DNA of 64,000 nucleotides from Allobosea sp. (lineage in GTDB: Bacteria; Pseudomonadota; Alphaproteobacteria; Rhizobiales; Beijerinckiaceae): positions 186,001-250,000 of the forward strand of contig NZ_JAFKFX010000027.1 in NCBI RefSeq assembly GCF_017308075.1. The letters run 5' to 3'. Shown here piece by piece: positions 52,819-61,766 of this stretch; position 1 is the stretch's first letter, and each line of letters opens with the position of its first letter. A program made the translations under genes and the position numbers. The notes under the pieces were generated by a model, which worked only from the letters and a program-made list of their open reading frames with translations, had not been told where the DNA came from and ran no database searches.

Positions 52819-54786
52819 ATGCTGAACCTCACCAAACCGGGCGCCAAGAAGCTCGCCGTGATCGTCCATGACCTGGCGATGACGGCATTGGCGATTCTGT
52901 TCGTCTTCGCGGTCCGCTTCGACGGCGCGCAGTTCGACGAGCGCATGCGCGACCTGCCAAGCTTCCTGCCGTTCTTCGTGGCCTATTCCGGCGTCGTCTA
53001 CTGGTTCTTCCAGCTCTACCGCTCGAAATGGCGCTTCGCCTCTCTGCCGGACCTGTCCAACATCGTGCGGGCGGTCAGCATCCTGGCGCTGACTCTGCTG
53101 GTCGTCGACTATGTCCTCGTCGCGCCCAATCTTTACGGCTATTTCTACTTCGGCAAGATCGCCATCGCCCTCTACTGGCTGGTCCAGGCCGCGCTGCTCG
53201 GCGGCCCGCGCCTGGCCTATCGCTACTTCAAATACTCACGCTCCAAGCACCACGCCGCCCGCGAGGCGACGTTGCCGGCGCTGCTGCTCGGCCGCAGCGC
53301 CGATGTCGAGGTGGTGATTCGCGCCATGGAAACCGGCACGATGGGCAGGATGCGCCCGGTCGGCATCCTGACGCCGCGCAAGGACGATCTCGGCCAGTCG
53401 ATCCGCGGCGTGCCGGTGCTCGGCCTGGTCTCGCAGATCGAGACGATCGCCACCGATGCGGCCGAGCGCGGCGAACCCTTCCGGCGCATCGTCGCCGCCC
53501 CGAGCGCGCTCCTGCCCGAGGCCGAGCCCGATCAGTGGCTGGCCCGGACCCGCAAGCTCGCCATCCCGATCTCGCGGCTCGACACGCTCGGCGAGGGCAT
53601 GCGCGGCAGCGAGCTCGCGCCGCTCGAGATCGAGGACCTGCTGGTGCGCCCCTCGGTCACGATCGACCGTGCGCGCCTGGAAGGCTTTCTGAAGGGCAAG
53701 CGGGTCATCGTCACCGGCGGCGGCGGCTCGATCGGCTCCGAAATCTGCCTGCGCTGCGCCGCCTTCGGTGCCGCCGAGCTCCTGGTGGTCGAGAGCTCGG
53801 AGCCGGCATTGTTCCATGTCACCGAGGCGCTGGCCGCGCAGGAGCTGCCGATGCGCGTCACCGGCGCGCTCGCCGATGTCCGCGACGAGGCCCGCATCGG
53901 CCCGTTGTTCAAGGCCTTCGCCCCCGACATCGTCATCCACGCCGCAGCGCTCAAGCACGTGCCCTATCTCGAGGCGGACTGGGGCGAGGGCATCAAGACC
54001 AATATCTTCGGCTCGGTCGCCGTGACCGAGGCGGCGATCGCCGCCGGCGCCGGCATCTTCGTGATGATCTCGACCGACAAGGCGATCGAGCCGGTCTCGA
54101 TGCTCGGCGCGACCAAGCGCTTCGCCGAAATGTACGCCCAGGCCCGCGACGCCGAATTCGCCGCCGGCAACCGCGGCATGCGCCTGGTCGCCGTACGCTT
54201 CGGCAATGTGCTCGGCTCGGTCGGCTCGGTGGTGCCGAAATTCAAGGCGCAGATCGAGCGCGGCGGGCCGGTCACCGTGACCAGCCCGGACATGATCCGC
54301 TATTTCATGACGATCCGCGAAGCCTGCGACCTCGTGCTGAGCGCCGCCTCGCATGCCCCCGAGCATGACGCCGCCGGCGACCGCGCCGCGGTCTACGTGC
54401 TGAAGATGGGTCAGCCGCTGAAGATCATCGACCTCGCCGAGCGCATGATCCGCCTCGCCGGCTACGAGCCCGGCAGCGATATCGAGATCGCGATCACCGG
54501 CGTGCGGCCGGGCGAGCGCCTGAACGAGATCCTGTTCGCCAAGGACGAGCCGATGGCCGAGACCGGGCTCGACGGGGTGATGGCGGCCAAGCCGATCTTC
54601 GCCGGGCGCGAGCGCATGCTGGCCTGGCTCGAGGAGCTGGAGCGGGCCGTCGCCGCCCATGACCGGCGCGGGGCCGAGGCGGTGCTCGACCAAGCGATCC
54701 CGGACTTCAGACTTCGCCAGCCGGCAACACCGCTAGCCGCGCCAGCGCAGCCTCACTCCCAATCCGCGGCTGCCAGCCAGCGCTGA
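52819..54786 (+). CDS. FlaA1/CapD-type nucleotide-sugar epimerase/dehydratase
   Basis: A 655-residue membrane-bound enzyme of envelope polysaccharide synthesis. It has about four N-terminal membrane segments (through about residue 125), a CoA-binding-like domain (about 140-270) and a C-terminal SDR domain beginning KGKRVIVTGGGGSIGSEICL. ISTDKAIEPVSMLGATKR matches the FlaA1/PglF UDP-sugar 4,6-dehydratase active-site region, which has Met in place of the usual SYK tyrosine. TGVRPGERLNEIL near the end is conserved. The product is probably a 4-keto-6-deoxy sugar nucleotide. Its last 80 bases overlap the epimerase gene tail-to-tail. Confidence 0.9.
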   Translation: MLNLTKPGAKKLAVIVHDLAMTALAILFVFAVRFDGAQFDERMRDLPSFLPFFVAYSGVVYWFFQLYRSKWRFASLPDLSNIVRAVSILALTLLVVDYVLVAPNLYGYFYFGKIAIALYWLVQAALLGGPRLAYRYFKYSRSKHHAAREATLPALLLGRSADVEVVIRAMETGTMGRMRPVGILTPRKDDLGQSIRGVPVLGLVSQIETIATDAAERGEPFRRIVAAPSALLPEAEPDQWLARTRKLAIPISRLDTLGEGMRGSELAPLEIEDLLVRPSVTIDRARLEGFLKGKRVIVTGGGGSIGSEICLRCAAFGAAELLVVESSEPALFHVTEALAAQELPMRVTGALADVRDEARIGPLFKAFAPDIVIHAAALKHVPYLEADWGEGIKTNIFGSVAVTEAAIAAGAGIFVMISTDKAIEPVSMLGATKRFAEMYAQARDAEFAAGNRGMRLVAVRFGNVLGSVGSVVPKFKAQIERGGPVTVTSPDMIRYFMTIREACDLVLSAASHAPEHDAAGDRAAVYVLKMGQPLKIIDLAERMIRLAGYEPGSDIEIAITGVRPGERLNEILFAKDEPMAETGLDGVMAAKPIFAGRERMLAWLEELERAVAAHDRRGAEAVLDQAIPDFRLRQPATPLAAPAQPHSQSAAASQR

Positions 54787-55639
54787 GCAGGGCATCGGGC
54801 GGCGCCACCAGCCCGTTGGCCAGCCGCTCATAGACCCCCGGACGCCCGATGAGGCGCGCCGCGAGCCCGAGCAGGGCCGGCGGCACCGCGATCAGCCCCG
54901 GACGGCGCCCGAGCCCGGCACGCATCGCCGCGAGCATGTCCGCCACGCCGAGCGCTCCGGGATCGGAGACGATGAAGCTGCGGCGCGCCGGGCAGGCCTC
55001 GCCGAGCGCGAAGATCACGGCCTCGCAGAGATTCTCGACCGCCAGCAGCGAGCGTGGCGCCTTGAGCCCGCCCAGCGGCAGCGGCAAAGGCAGCCGCGCC
55101 AGCCTGACCAGCCCGGCCATGTTGGCCTTGACCCCCGGCCCGTAGACCAGGACCGGGCGCAGTGCGACCCAGGCGAGATCGCGCTCTGCCAGCCCCCGCT
55201 CGGCTGCGAGCTTGGAGCGACCATAGGCATCTGTCGGCGCCGGCGGATCGCGCTCGCTCAGGGGCAGATCATTGGCCGGGCCGCTCTGCGCCCGGATCGA
55301 GGAGAGGAAGACGAAACGGGCGACACCGGCCGCCCGCGCGGCATCGGCGAGCGCCAGGGTCGCGTCCGTGTTGACGCGCCGATAGGCTTCCTCCGGCAGC
55401 GCGGTATCGGCATGAGCGAGGCCGGCGCCATGCACGACATGGCGCACACCGGCCAGTGCCGCGCTCCAGTCGACGAAGCCGGAGAGATCGCCGACGATAA
55501 CCTGCTCGAACCCGGCGATCTCCGGCAGCGGGCGCCGGAGCGCCGCCCGCACCAGGTAGCCCGCAGCGGAAAGCTCGCGCAGGAGATGGCGGCCGACGAA
55601 GCCGCTCGCCCCGGTGACGAGAACGCGCTCGCCGCTCAT
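54707..55639 (-). CDS. NAD-dependent epimerase/dehydratase family protein
   Basis: An extended SDR of 310 residues. It has the NAD motif VLVTGASGFVGRHL at the N terminus, the catalytic tyrosine and lysine in DAYGRSKLAAER, and LRPVLVYGPGV typical of UDP-glucose 4-epimerase-like proteins. ATG at 55639 (MSGERVLVTG) is chosen over an extension to 55699. It overlaps the WecA-type gene upstream by four bases (ATGA). Genes of this pair often modify the sugar on a lipid carrier, but the substrate is not known. Confidence 0.88.
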   Translation of the reverse strand: MSGERVLVTGASGFVGRHLLRELSAAGYLVRAALRRPLPEIAGFEQVIVGDLSGFVDWSAALAGVRHVVHGAGLAHADTALPEEAYRRVNTDATLALADAARAAGVARFVFLSSIRAQSGPANDLPLSERDPPAPTDAYGRSKLAAERGLAERDLAWVALRPVLVYGPGVKANMAGLVRLARLPLPLPLGGLKAPRSLLAVENLCEAVIFALGEACPARRSFIVSDPGALGVADMLAAMRAGLGRRPGLIAVPPALLGLAARLIGRPGVYERLANGLVAPPDALLSAGWQPRIGSEAALARLAVLPAGEV

Positions 55640-56667
55640 CTTGCCGCTCTTGCGGGGCGCCGGCGGGCGAAGCGGCGCAGCAACAGCCCGACGAGGCAAA
55701 GCGCGGCAGCGAGCCCGGCCAGCTGCACCCAGAACGCGGGGAACGCGATGGTGAATCCGGCAAGGACGACGAGAGCGAGATTGAGCAGCGCCACCTGCGC
55801 CACGATCTCGCTGACCGAGAAGCCGTTATCAGTGGCCTGCTGGTAGAAGTGGCTGCGATGCGCCTGCCAAACCTTCTCGCCGCGCGCGAGGCGGCGGAAC
55901 AGGGTGATGGTCGAATCCATCACATGGTAGAGCGGCAGGATCAGCGCCGCCGCCAGCGCGCCGGTGCCGGCGAGCCGGTAGAGCAGATAGGCGGTGAGCA
56001 GGCCGAGCGGCAACGAGCCGACATCGCCGAGGAAGATTTGCGCCACCGGGCGGTTGAACGGAGCGAAGCCGAGGAGCCCGCCGAGCAGCGCGGCGGCGAG
56101 CAGGCCGGCAGCAGGGTTGAGCCCGCCATACAGGCTCGCTAGCACCAGCGCGGCGCAGAGCGGCACGATGCCGGCCACCGTGATCCAGTCGATGCCGTCC
56201 ATGAAGTTGACGAGATTGACGAACCAGACGCCGGCCAGGATGGCGAGGCCGCGCTCGGCCCAGAGCGGCAGCAGCTCCGGCAGCAGGCGGATGTCCGGCG
56301 CGCCCTGGAGGACGACCAGCGTGACGCAGACGAGCTGCAGGACGAGACGCAGGCCCGCCGGCAGCGGGCGGATATCGTCCCAGGCCCCGACGAAGGCGAC
56401 GAGAACCGCGGCTCCGATCACCACGAGCAGGCCGGAGCCGGCTCCCGCCGGCAGCGGCCACAGCAAGGGCACCAGCCCGAGCGCCAGGAAGGCGCCGGCG
56501 AGGACAGCGATGCCGCCGCCCTGCGGCGTCGGGACGCGATGACTCGAGCGGGCATTCGGCCGCGCCAGGGCGTAGCGCAGCATCAGCGGGCGCAGCAGAC
56601 GGCAGAACCACCAGGCGAGGCCTGCGGCAACGAGCGTGATCGACAGGGCTGGGACGAAGGTTTCCAA
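55636..56667 (-). CDS. WecA/MraY-family undecaprenyl-phosphate glycosylphosphotransferase
   Basis: Starts lipid-linked glycan synthesis by moving a sugar-phosphate to undecaprenyl phosphate. The protein has about ten membrane segments and the family motifs FVNLVNFMDGIDWIT (catalytic Asp region), FLGDVGSLPLGLL, and a His-rich cytoplasmic loop WQAHRSHFYQQATDNG. The start is uncertain: the frame runs to 56763, but homologues begin at the first membrane segment, so the TTG at 56667 is given (343 residues, family-like length). It is followed by the epimerase with a four-base overlap. Confidence 0.88.
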   Translation of the reverse strand: METFVPALSITLVAAGLAWWFCRLLRPLMLRYALARPNARSSHRVPTPQGGGIAVLAGAFLALGLVPLLWPLPAGAGSGLLVVIGAAVLVAFVGAWDDIRPLPAGLRLVLQLVCVTLVVLQGAPDIRLLPELLPLWAERGLAILAGVWFVNLVNFMDGIDWITVAGIVPLCAALVLASLYGGLNPAAGLLAAALLGGLLGFAPFNRPVAQIFLGDVGSLPLGLLTAYLLYRLAGTGALAAALILPLYHVMDSTITLFRRLARGEKVWQAHRSHFYQQATDNGFSVSEIVAQVALLNLALVVLAGFTIAFPAFWVQLAGLAAALCLVGLLLRRFARRRPARAAR

Positions 56668-56780
56668 GGCCGGCGGACCATAGCCAGCCTTCCGCCGGCC
56701 GCAAGGGCTTGTTGCGAGGGCATCGTCGCAAAGCGGCATTCCAGCTTGCGCCAACAGGCACAAAAGCAGAACATGCAGGC

Positions 56781-57245
56781 ATGAGCACGACCGAATCCAC
56801 CCTCAACCCGGCTCCCAGCCGGCCGGAGGTCACCCGCGCCGTCTGCCGCGGCGCCGCCCGGCATCTGCGCGAGCGCGGCTACGCCATCGTCAAGGAGATG
56901 ACCTTCGCCAATGGCCGGCGCGGCGACATCGTGGCGCTGTCGTCGAGCGGCGAATTGCTGGTCGTCGAGGTCAAGTCGAGCCTGGAGGACTACCGCGTCG
57001 ACGGAAAATGGCCGGATTACCGCGACTATTGCGACGCCTTCCTGTTCGCCGTCGCACCGGAATTCCCGCACGAAATCATTCCGGACGATGTCGGGCTGAT
57101 CATCGCCGATGCCTGGGGCGGCGAGATGCTGCGCGACGCACCGCGCCATCCGCTCGCCCCGGCCCGACGCAAGATGCTGACCATCGCCTTCGCCAAGCTC
57201 GCGGCAGGGCGGCTGGCGGCGCTGGAGGATCCTGATCCGCGCTGA
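56781..57245 (+). CDS. mmcB: MmcB family DNA repair protein
   Basis: A 154-residue PD-(D/E)xK nuclease-fold protein. The active-site pattern is GRRGDIVALSSSGELLVVEVKSS, where D...E-x-K gives the metal ligands. DYCDAFLFAVAPEFPHEIIP is also typical of MmcB, an alphaproteobacterial protein first noted as SOS-linked in Caulobacter and thought to help repair crosslinks. I looked for a LexA box of the GTTC/GAAC type just upstream and saw none. The start has only AGG close by. It is divergent from the WecA-type gene. Confidence 0.85.
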   Translation: MSTTESTLNPAPSRPEVTRAVCRGAARHLRERGYAIVKEMTFANGRRGDIVALSSSGELLVVEVKSSLEDYRVDGKWPDYRDYCDAFLFAVAPEFPHEIIPDDVGLIIADAWGGEMLRDAPRHPLAPARRKMLTIAFAKLAAGRLAALEDPDPR

Positions 57246-57346
57246 CGCCCCGGCGGGCCTGATCGGATTACCGCCTTAGAGTGCATGACCCCCGGCAGCA
57301 CCTGCGCTAAGCGGTTGGGCTCGACCGGCCTTGAGGGGGTGTCGGG

Positions 57347-58192
57347 ATGAAGCTCTTGAACTGGCTCGCGGCCGCCATGCTCGGCCTCCTTGCGGCCGTG
57401 GGCAGCGCCCTGGCGCAGGCGCCCGAGGAGATCGTCCGCGGGATCTATGAGGGCGGTGGAGCACGCAGCTCGATCGACCGCCTGCGCGCACCCGGAGCGC
57501 GCAATCGCTATTTCCAGCCGGCGCTGGTGCGTCTGCTCGACGCCAATGACCGCGAGGAATGCATCGACTTCGGTCTGCATATCAATGGCCAGGATTTCGA
57601 CGAGGCGGAGATCGCGCGCAGCCTGCGGCTGGAAGCCCGGCAGGAGGGCGAGCGCGCCGTCGTCGAGGCCCGTTTCCGCAGCTTCGGCAAGCCGAACCAT
57701 TTCCGCTTCGAATTCCTGCGCTCGGGCGAGAGCTGGAAGATCGCCGACATTGCCTCGCTGGCGCCGGACGAGCGCTGGCGGCTATCGACCACGCCGTGCC
57801 GCGGCGTGCGAGCCGTCGCGGCCGCCGAGAACGGCGCTACCGGGCCGGAGGAATTGCGTAGGCCTGGCCGCTATTGCTTCGCCAGCCGCTCGTCGCAGTT
57901 GAAGATCGATGTGGCCTCCTCGGGCCGCGCCCAGATCAGCCTCGATCATCTCGGCCAGAACGGACATACCTGCGGGGTCGAAGGCATCGGCCGGCCGATC
58001 GGCTCCGGCTGGCAGCTCGAACTCGAAGGGGTCAAGGGCCCGTGCCGGCTCACGCTCGTCGTCTCGCCGGCCGGCAGACTGACGACGCGCGATCCCGGCG
58101 GTTCCTGCCGGGCGACCTATTGCGGGATGCGCGCCGAACTCGCCGACGTCGCCATCGATCTCAGGCGCGGCAAGCGCCCCTGCCGCAACTGA
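57347..58192 (+). CDS. Secreted protein with DUF3828-like N-terminal part
   Basis: A 281-residue protein with a clear signal peptide (MKLLNWLAAAMLGLLAAVGS ending near ALAQ). The first half of the mature protein (IVRGIYEGG, YFQPALVRLLD, CIDFGLHINGQDFD, GESWKIADI) fits the DUF3828 pattern of NTF2-like periplasmic proteins. The second half has several cysteines (CRGV, YCFA, HTCGVEG, GPCRLTL, SCRATYCGM), which suggests disulfide bonds. No enzyme motif is seen. GAGGGGG precedes the start. It converges on actR with eight bases between. Confidence 0.65.
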   Translation: MKLLNWLAAAMLGLLAAVGSALAQAPEEIVRGIYEGGGARSSIDRLRAPGARNRYFQPALVRLLDANDREECIDFGLHINGQDFDEAEIARSLRLEARQEGERAVVEARFRSFGKPNHFRFEFLRSGESWKIADIASLAPDERWRLSTTPCRGVRAVAAAENGATGPEELRRPGRYCFASRSSQLKIDVASSGRAQISLDHLGQNGHTCGVEGIGRPIGSGWQLELEGVKGPCRLTLVVSPAGRLTTRDPGGSCRATYCGMRAELADVAIDLRRGKRPCRN

Positions 58193-58200
58193 AGGGCGGC

Positions 58201-58770
58201 TCAGCGCGGGGCGCGCTTGGCGAGGATACGCTGCAAGGTGCGCCGATGCATGCCGAGACGGCGCGCCGTCTCGGAGACATTGCGGCTGCAGAGTTCGTAG
58301 ACGCGCTGGATGTGCTCCCAACGCACCCGATCGGCCGACATCGGGTTCTCCGGCGGCACCGGGCGCGAATCCGGCGAGGCGGCGAGCGCGGAATGGATCT
58401 CGTCGGCATCGGCGGGCTTGGCCAGGAAATCATAGGCACCGAGCTTCACCGCGCTGACCGCAGTCGCGATGTTGCCATAGCCGGTGAGCACGACGCCCCG
58501 CGCATCCGGCCGCTTCTCCTTCAGCCTGGCGATGACGTCGAGCCCGTTGCCGTCGCCGAGGCGCAGATCGACCACCGCAAAGGCCGGAGCGGCCTCTTCG
58601 ACGGCGGCAATCCCGGCCTGAACCGAATCGGCGAGGCGAACCAGATAGCCACGGCCCTCCATGGCGCGGGCGAGGCGGTTGAGGAACGGCTTGTCGTCGT
58701 CGACGATCAGCAGGGACATGTCCCTGGCCGCGCCATCCTGGGCCTGGCCTGCGTTGAGAGCCATTTCCAT
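58201..58770 (-). CDS. actR: ActR/RegA/PrrA-family redox response regulator
   Basis: Response regulator of the RegB/RegA (ActS/ActR) redox system controlling carbon fixation, respiration and acid tolerance genes in alphaproteobacteria. The receiver domain has acidic VDDDKPF, phosphoacceptor Asp68 in VVDLRLG, and LTGYGN and AKPAD. The C-terminal Fis-like HTH reads RNVSETARRLGMHRRTLQRI, almost invariant in this family. Three near-start ATGs exist; 58770 is nine bases from GGAGGAG and is given, while 58779 directly abuts it. actS lies 139 bases upstream on the same strand. Confidence 0.95.
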   Translation of the reverse strand: MEMALNAGQAQDGAARDMSLLIVDDDKPFLNRLARAMEGRGYLVRLADSVQAGIAAVEEAAPAFAVVDLRLGDGNGLDVIARLKEKRPDARGVVLTGYGNIATAVSAVKLGAYDFLAKPADADEIHSALAASPDSRPVPPENPMSADRVRWEHIQRVYELCSRNVSETARRLGMHRRTLQRILAKRAPR

Positions 58771-58909
58771 CGCCTTCATCTCCTCCGGGCCCTGGCCCGG
58801 CTCCCTACTCTAAAGCCGGAACGCCGCCGATGCGAAGCGCGGTTTCGCATGTTCCACATCGACACCGCTCCGGCATCGATTGGCCGCCGCGGCGAGGCGC
58901 CGCAAGGCT

Positions 58910-60259
58910 TCATGCTGTCGCATGTAGGGCCGAAAGCTCGGAATTTGAAGGTCCGAGCAGCCGATCATCCCGCTCGAACACCTCGCGCAGCCAGGTCATG
59001 CGAATGGAAGCGCCCGTCGCCGGCAGGGGCAGATTCGAAAATTCCAGCACCGCGCCGCTGCGCTCGAGCAGCGTCTTGGCGATGAACAGGCCGAGGCCGA
59101 GGCCGCCGCCGGCACGCGATTCCTTGTCGCGCGAGCGCGACAGATAGGGCTCGCCGGCACGCATCAGCACCTCGGAAGCGAACCCCGGACCATCATCGGC
59201 GATGGTCAGGACCACGGCGCCCTGCGTCCACTGGGCGGTTATGGTCACCTTGGAACGGGCGAAGTCGACGGCATTGTCGACGATGTTGCCGAGCCCGTAG
59301 ATCATGCCGGGATTGCGGCGGCAGACCGGCTCCGGCTTGTCGCCGACCAGCGTGATCTCGAAGGGCACGCCGAAGGGGCGCTGCGGACCCGCCGCCTCCT
59401 CGATCAGCAGACTGAGCGAGAGCTGGTCGAGCGGGCCGGCATCGTCGTCCTGAAGCGAGGCGAGCTTGCCGAGGATGCCGCGGCAGCGCTCGACCTGCTC
59501 GCGCAGCAGGTTGATGTCGTCGGCCATCTCGCCTTCCGGCGGCGCGAGCCGGGACAGTTCGCGCGCGACCAGCGTAATCGTCGCCAGCGGCGTGCCGAGC
59601 TCATGGGCGGCGGCGGCGGCAAGACCATCGAGCTGCGAGAGATGCTGCTCGCGCGCCAGCACCAGTTCTGTCGCCGCCAGCGCCGCCGACAGATCATGCG
59701 CCTCCTTGCTGACCCGCCAGGCATAGATGCCGGTGAAGCCGAGGCCGAGCAGCAGGGCGATCCAGCTTCCGGCCTGATAATAGGGCGGCAGAACCGGGCG
59801 GTCGCCGCCGGACCAGGGCAGCGGCCAATGCGCTATGGTGAGGAGACTGGCGAGAGCGGCGGCCAGCAGGCCCAGCGCCAATGTATGCCGTGGCGGCAGA
59901 GCCGTGGCCGAGATCATCACCGGCGCCAGGAACAGGATCGAGAACGGATTCTGCAGGCCGCCGGTGAGATAGAGCAGCGCCGCGAGTTGCAGAATGTCGA
60001 AGGCGAGCAGCGCCGTCGCCGCGCCTTCGCGCAGGCGGTGGCTGAGCGGAAAGCGAATGCGCAGCGCGATGTTCAGCCAGGCGGATACCGCGATCACCAC
60101 GAAGCACCAGCCGAACGGCAAGCTGAAGCCGAGGCCAAAATGTACGCCGGCCACTGCGAGACTCTGGCCTGCGATGGCGAGCCAGCGCAGGCGCACCAAT
60201 GTGTCGAGGCGCAGATGGCGAAGCGCGCGAACCGGCGCTTCCGGGAAGATGTCGGGCAT
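58910..60259 (-). CDS. actS: ActS/RegB/PrrB-family redox sensor histidine kinase
   Basis: Membrane sensor partner of ActR. The 449-residue kinase has about six membrane segments with the ubiquinone-binding heptapeptide GGLQNPF (around residues 100-106). The H-box His219 is in AAAHELGTPLAT. The redox-active Cys259 is in QVERCRGILGKL, and the ATP domain has GNIVDNAVDFA, DDGPGF and GGGLGLGLFIAKTLL. The quinone motif and the cysteine are the two known redox inputs, so both are intact. ATG at 60259 is given; a TTG at 60274 is also in frame. Confidence 0.95.
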   Translation of the reverse strand: MPDIFPEAPVRALRHLRLDTLVRLRWLAIAGQSLAVAGVHFGLGFSLPFGWCFVVIAVSAWLNIALRIRFPLSHRLREGAATALLAFDILQLAALLYLTGGLQNPFSILFLAPVMISATALPPRHTLALGLLAAALASLLTIAHWPLPWSGGDRPVLPPYYQAGSWIALLLGLGFTGIYAWRVSKEAHDLSAALAATELVLAREQHLSQLDGLAAAAAHELGTPLATITLVARELSRLAPPEGEMADDINLLREQVERCRGILGKLASLQDDDAGPLDQLSLSLLIEEAAGPQRPFGVPFEITLVGDKPEPVCRRNPGMIYGLGNIVDNAVDFARSKVTITAQWTQGAVVLTIADDGPGFASEVLMRAGEPYLSRSRDKESRAGGGLGLGLFIAKTLLERSGAVLEFSNLPLPATGASIRMTWLREVFERDDRLLGPSNSELSALHATA

Positions 60260-60347
60260 GGTCAGGACGCGCAATCTCTGGAACGGGCGAGGCCTTCTGG
60301 CGGTGCAAACCTGTGTCTAAACGGCATCACAAGGAAATCTTAGCCCT

Positions 60348-60376
60348 TTGAACGATTGAATGAGAACAAATTCTAT
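60348..60376 (+). promoter_or_regulatory. Candidate promoter of the PHB depolymerase gene
   Basis: TTGAAC (60348-60353) and TTCTAT (60371-60376) are 17 bases apart in a locally AT-rich stretch between the divergent actS and phaZ genes. The leader before the ATG at 60455 would be about 70 bases. Visual match only. Confidence 0.35.
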
Positions 60377-60454
60377 CTACGCTGCGTTCCCCTGTTGCAG
60401 TGCATTCAGAATTCGGCACTGCGAAACGGAAGCTGCCGGGACGAGAGGACTGCC

Positions 60455-61756
60455 ATGTCGTTCGCCTATCATGCCTATGAAGCGGTTCATATGATGGTCA
60501 GCCCGGCGCGGGCGATGTCCGATGCAATGCATCTCGCCTTCAAGAATCCGGCGAATCCGCTGACCTACACCCCGTTCGGGCGCTCGGTCGCCGCTTCCTG
60601 CGAATTGTTCGAGCGGACGACGCGCCGCTACGGCAAGCCGGCCTTCGGCCTCGCCGAGACCACCGTCGGCGGCGTCAAGGTCGCGGTCGAGGAACGCGTC
60701 GTCTGGCAGCGCCCCTTCTGCAACCTGGTCTATTTCGACCGCCAGATCGGCCAGCGCCGCAAGCCGCAGCCCAAGGTGCTGATGGTCGCGCCGATGTCGG
60801 GCCATTACGCCACGCTGCTGCGCGGTACCGTCGAGGCCTTCCTGCCCGATCACGAGGTCTACATCACCGACTGGATCGACGCCCGGCTGGTGCCGATGGC
60901 GGCCGGCCGCTTCGACCTCGACGACTATATCGACTACGTCATCGCCATGCTGCAGAAGCTCGGCCCCGACACCCATGTCATGGCCGTCTGCCAGCCCTCC
61001 GTGCCGGTGCTCGCGGCGATCGCCCGGATGGAGGCCGAGGGCGACCCGAACGCGCCGCGCTCGATGACGCTGATGGGCGGGCCGATCGACACCAGGCGCT
61101 CGCCGACCGCGGTCAACGATCTCGCCATGGAACGCGGCACCGACTGGTTCCGCCGCAACTGCATCACAAGGGTGCCGTTCCCGCATCTCGGCGCCTTCCG
61201 CGAGGTCTATCCCGGCTTCCTGCAGCTTTCGGGCTTCATGGCGATGAATTTCGACCGCCACCTGACCGCGCATTACGACATGTACAAGCACCTCGTCGCC
61301 GGCGACGGCGATTCGGCCGAGAAGCACCGCGATTTCTACGACGAATATCTCGCCGTGATGGATCTGACCGCCGAATTCTATCTCGAGACGGTCGACAAGG
61401 TCTTCGTCCAGCACGCGCTGCCGAAGGGCGAGCTGATGCACCGCGACAAGCCGGTCGATCTGACGGCGGTGCGCCGCGTCGCGCTGATGACGGTCGAGGG
61501 CGAGAAGGACGACATTTCCGGCGTCGGACAGACCAAGGCGGCGCATGATCTGTGCGTCAACATCCCCGACGATCTGCGGGCCGAATATCTGCAGATGGGC
61601 GTCGGCCATTACGGCGTCTTCAACGGCTCGCGCTTCCGCTCCGAGATCGCACCGCGGATCTCCGACTTCATGCTGACGCTCGACATGAAGGCCGCCAGCG
61701 AGCGCCGCAACGAAAGCGCCGCGACCGCCCGCAAGGCGCTGAAGGTCGCAGGCTGA
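60455..61756 (+). CDS. phaZ: Intracellular polyhydroxybutyrate depolymerase PhaZ
   Basis: Degrades stored PHB granules to 3-hydroxybutyrate units in the cytoplasm. The 433-residue protein has an alpha/beta-hydrolase core with the cysteine nucleophile Cys179 in HVMAVCQPSVPVLA, where i-PHB depolymerases have Cys instead of Ser. Typical segments are VLMVAPMSGHYATLLRGTV, YITDWIDARLVP and the final His in GVGHYGVFNG. There is no signal peptide. GAGAGG lies six bases before the ATG at 60455; an upstream extension to 60356 is ignored. It is divergent from actS and converges on rhuM with ten bases between. Confidence 0.94.
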   Translation: MSFAYHAYEAVHMMVSPARAMSDAMHLAFKNPANPLTYTPFGRSVAASCELFERTTRRYGKPAFGLAETTVGGVKVAVEERVVWQRPFCNLVYFDRQIGQRRKPQPKVLMVAPMSGHYATLLRGTVEAFLPDHEVYITDWIDARLVPMAAGRFDLDDYIDYVIAMLQKLGPDTHVMAVCQPSVPVLAAIARMEAEGDPNAPRSMTLMGGPIDTRRSPTAVNDLAMERGTDWFRRNCITRVPFPHLGAFREVYPGFLQLSGFMAMNFDRHLTAHYDMYKHLVAGDGDSAEKHRDFYDEYLAVMDLTAEFYLETVDKVFVQHALPKGELMHRDKPVDLTAVRRVALMTVEGEKDDISGVGQTKAAHDLCVNIPDDLRAEYLQMGVGHYGVFNGSRFRSEIAPRISDFMLTLDMKAASERRNESAATARKALKVAG

Positions 61757-61766
61757 AGCAGGTGAG

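Noticed and set aside
56668-56780. LexA (SOS) box before mmcB
   Set aside because: No GTTC-N7-GTTC or GAAC-N7-GAAC arrangement close to the start.
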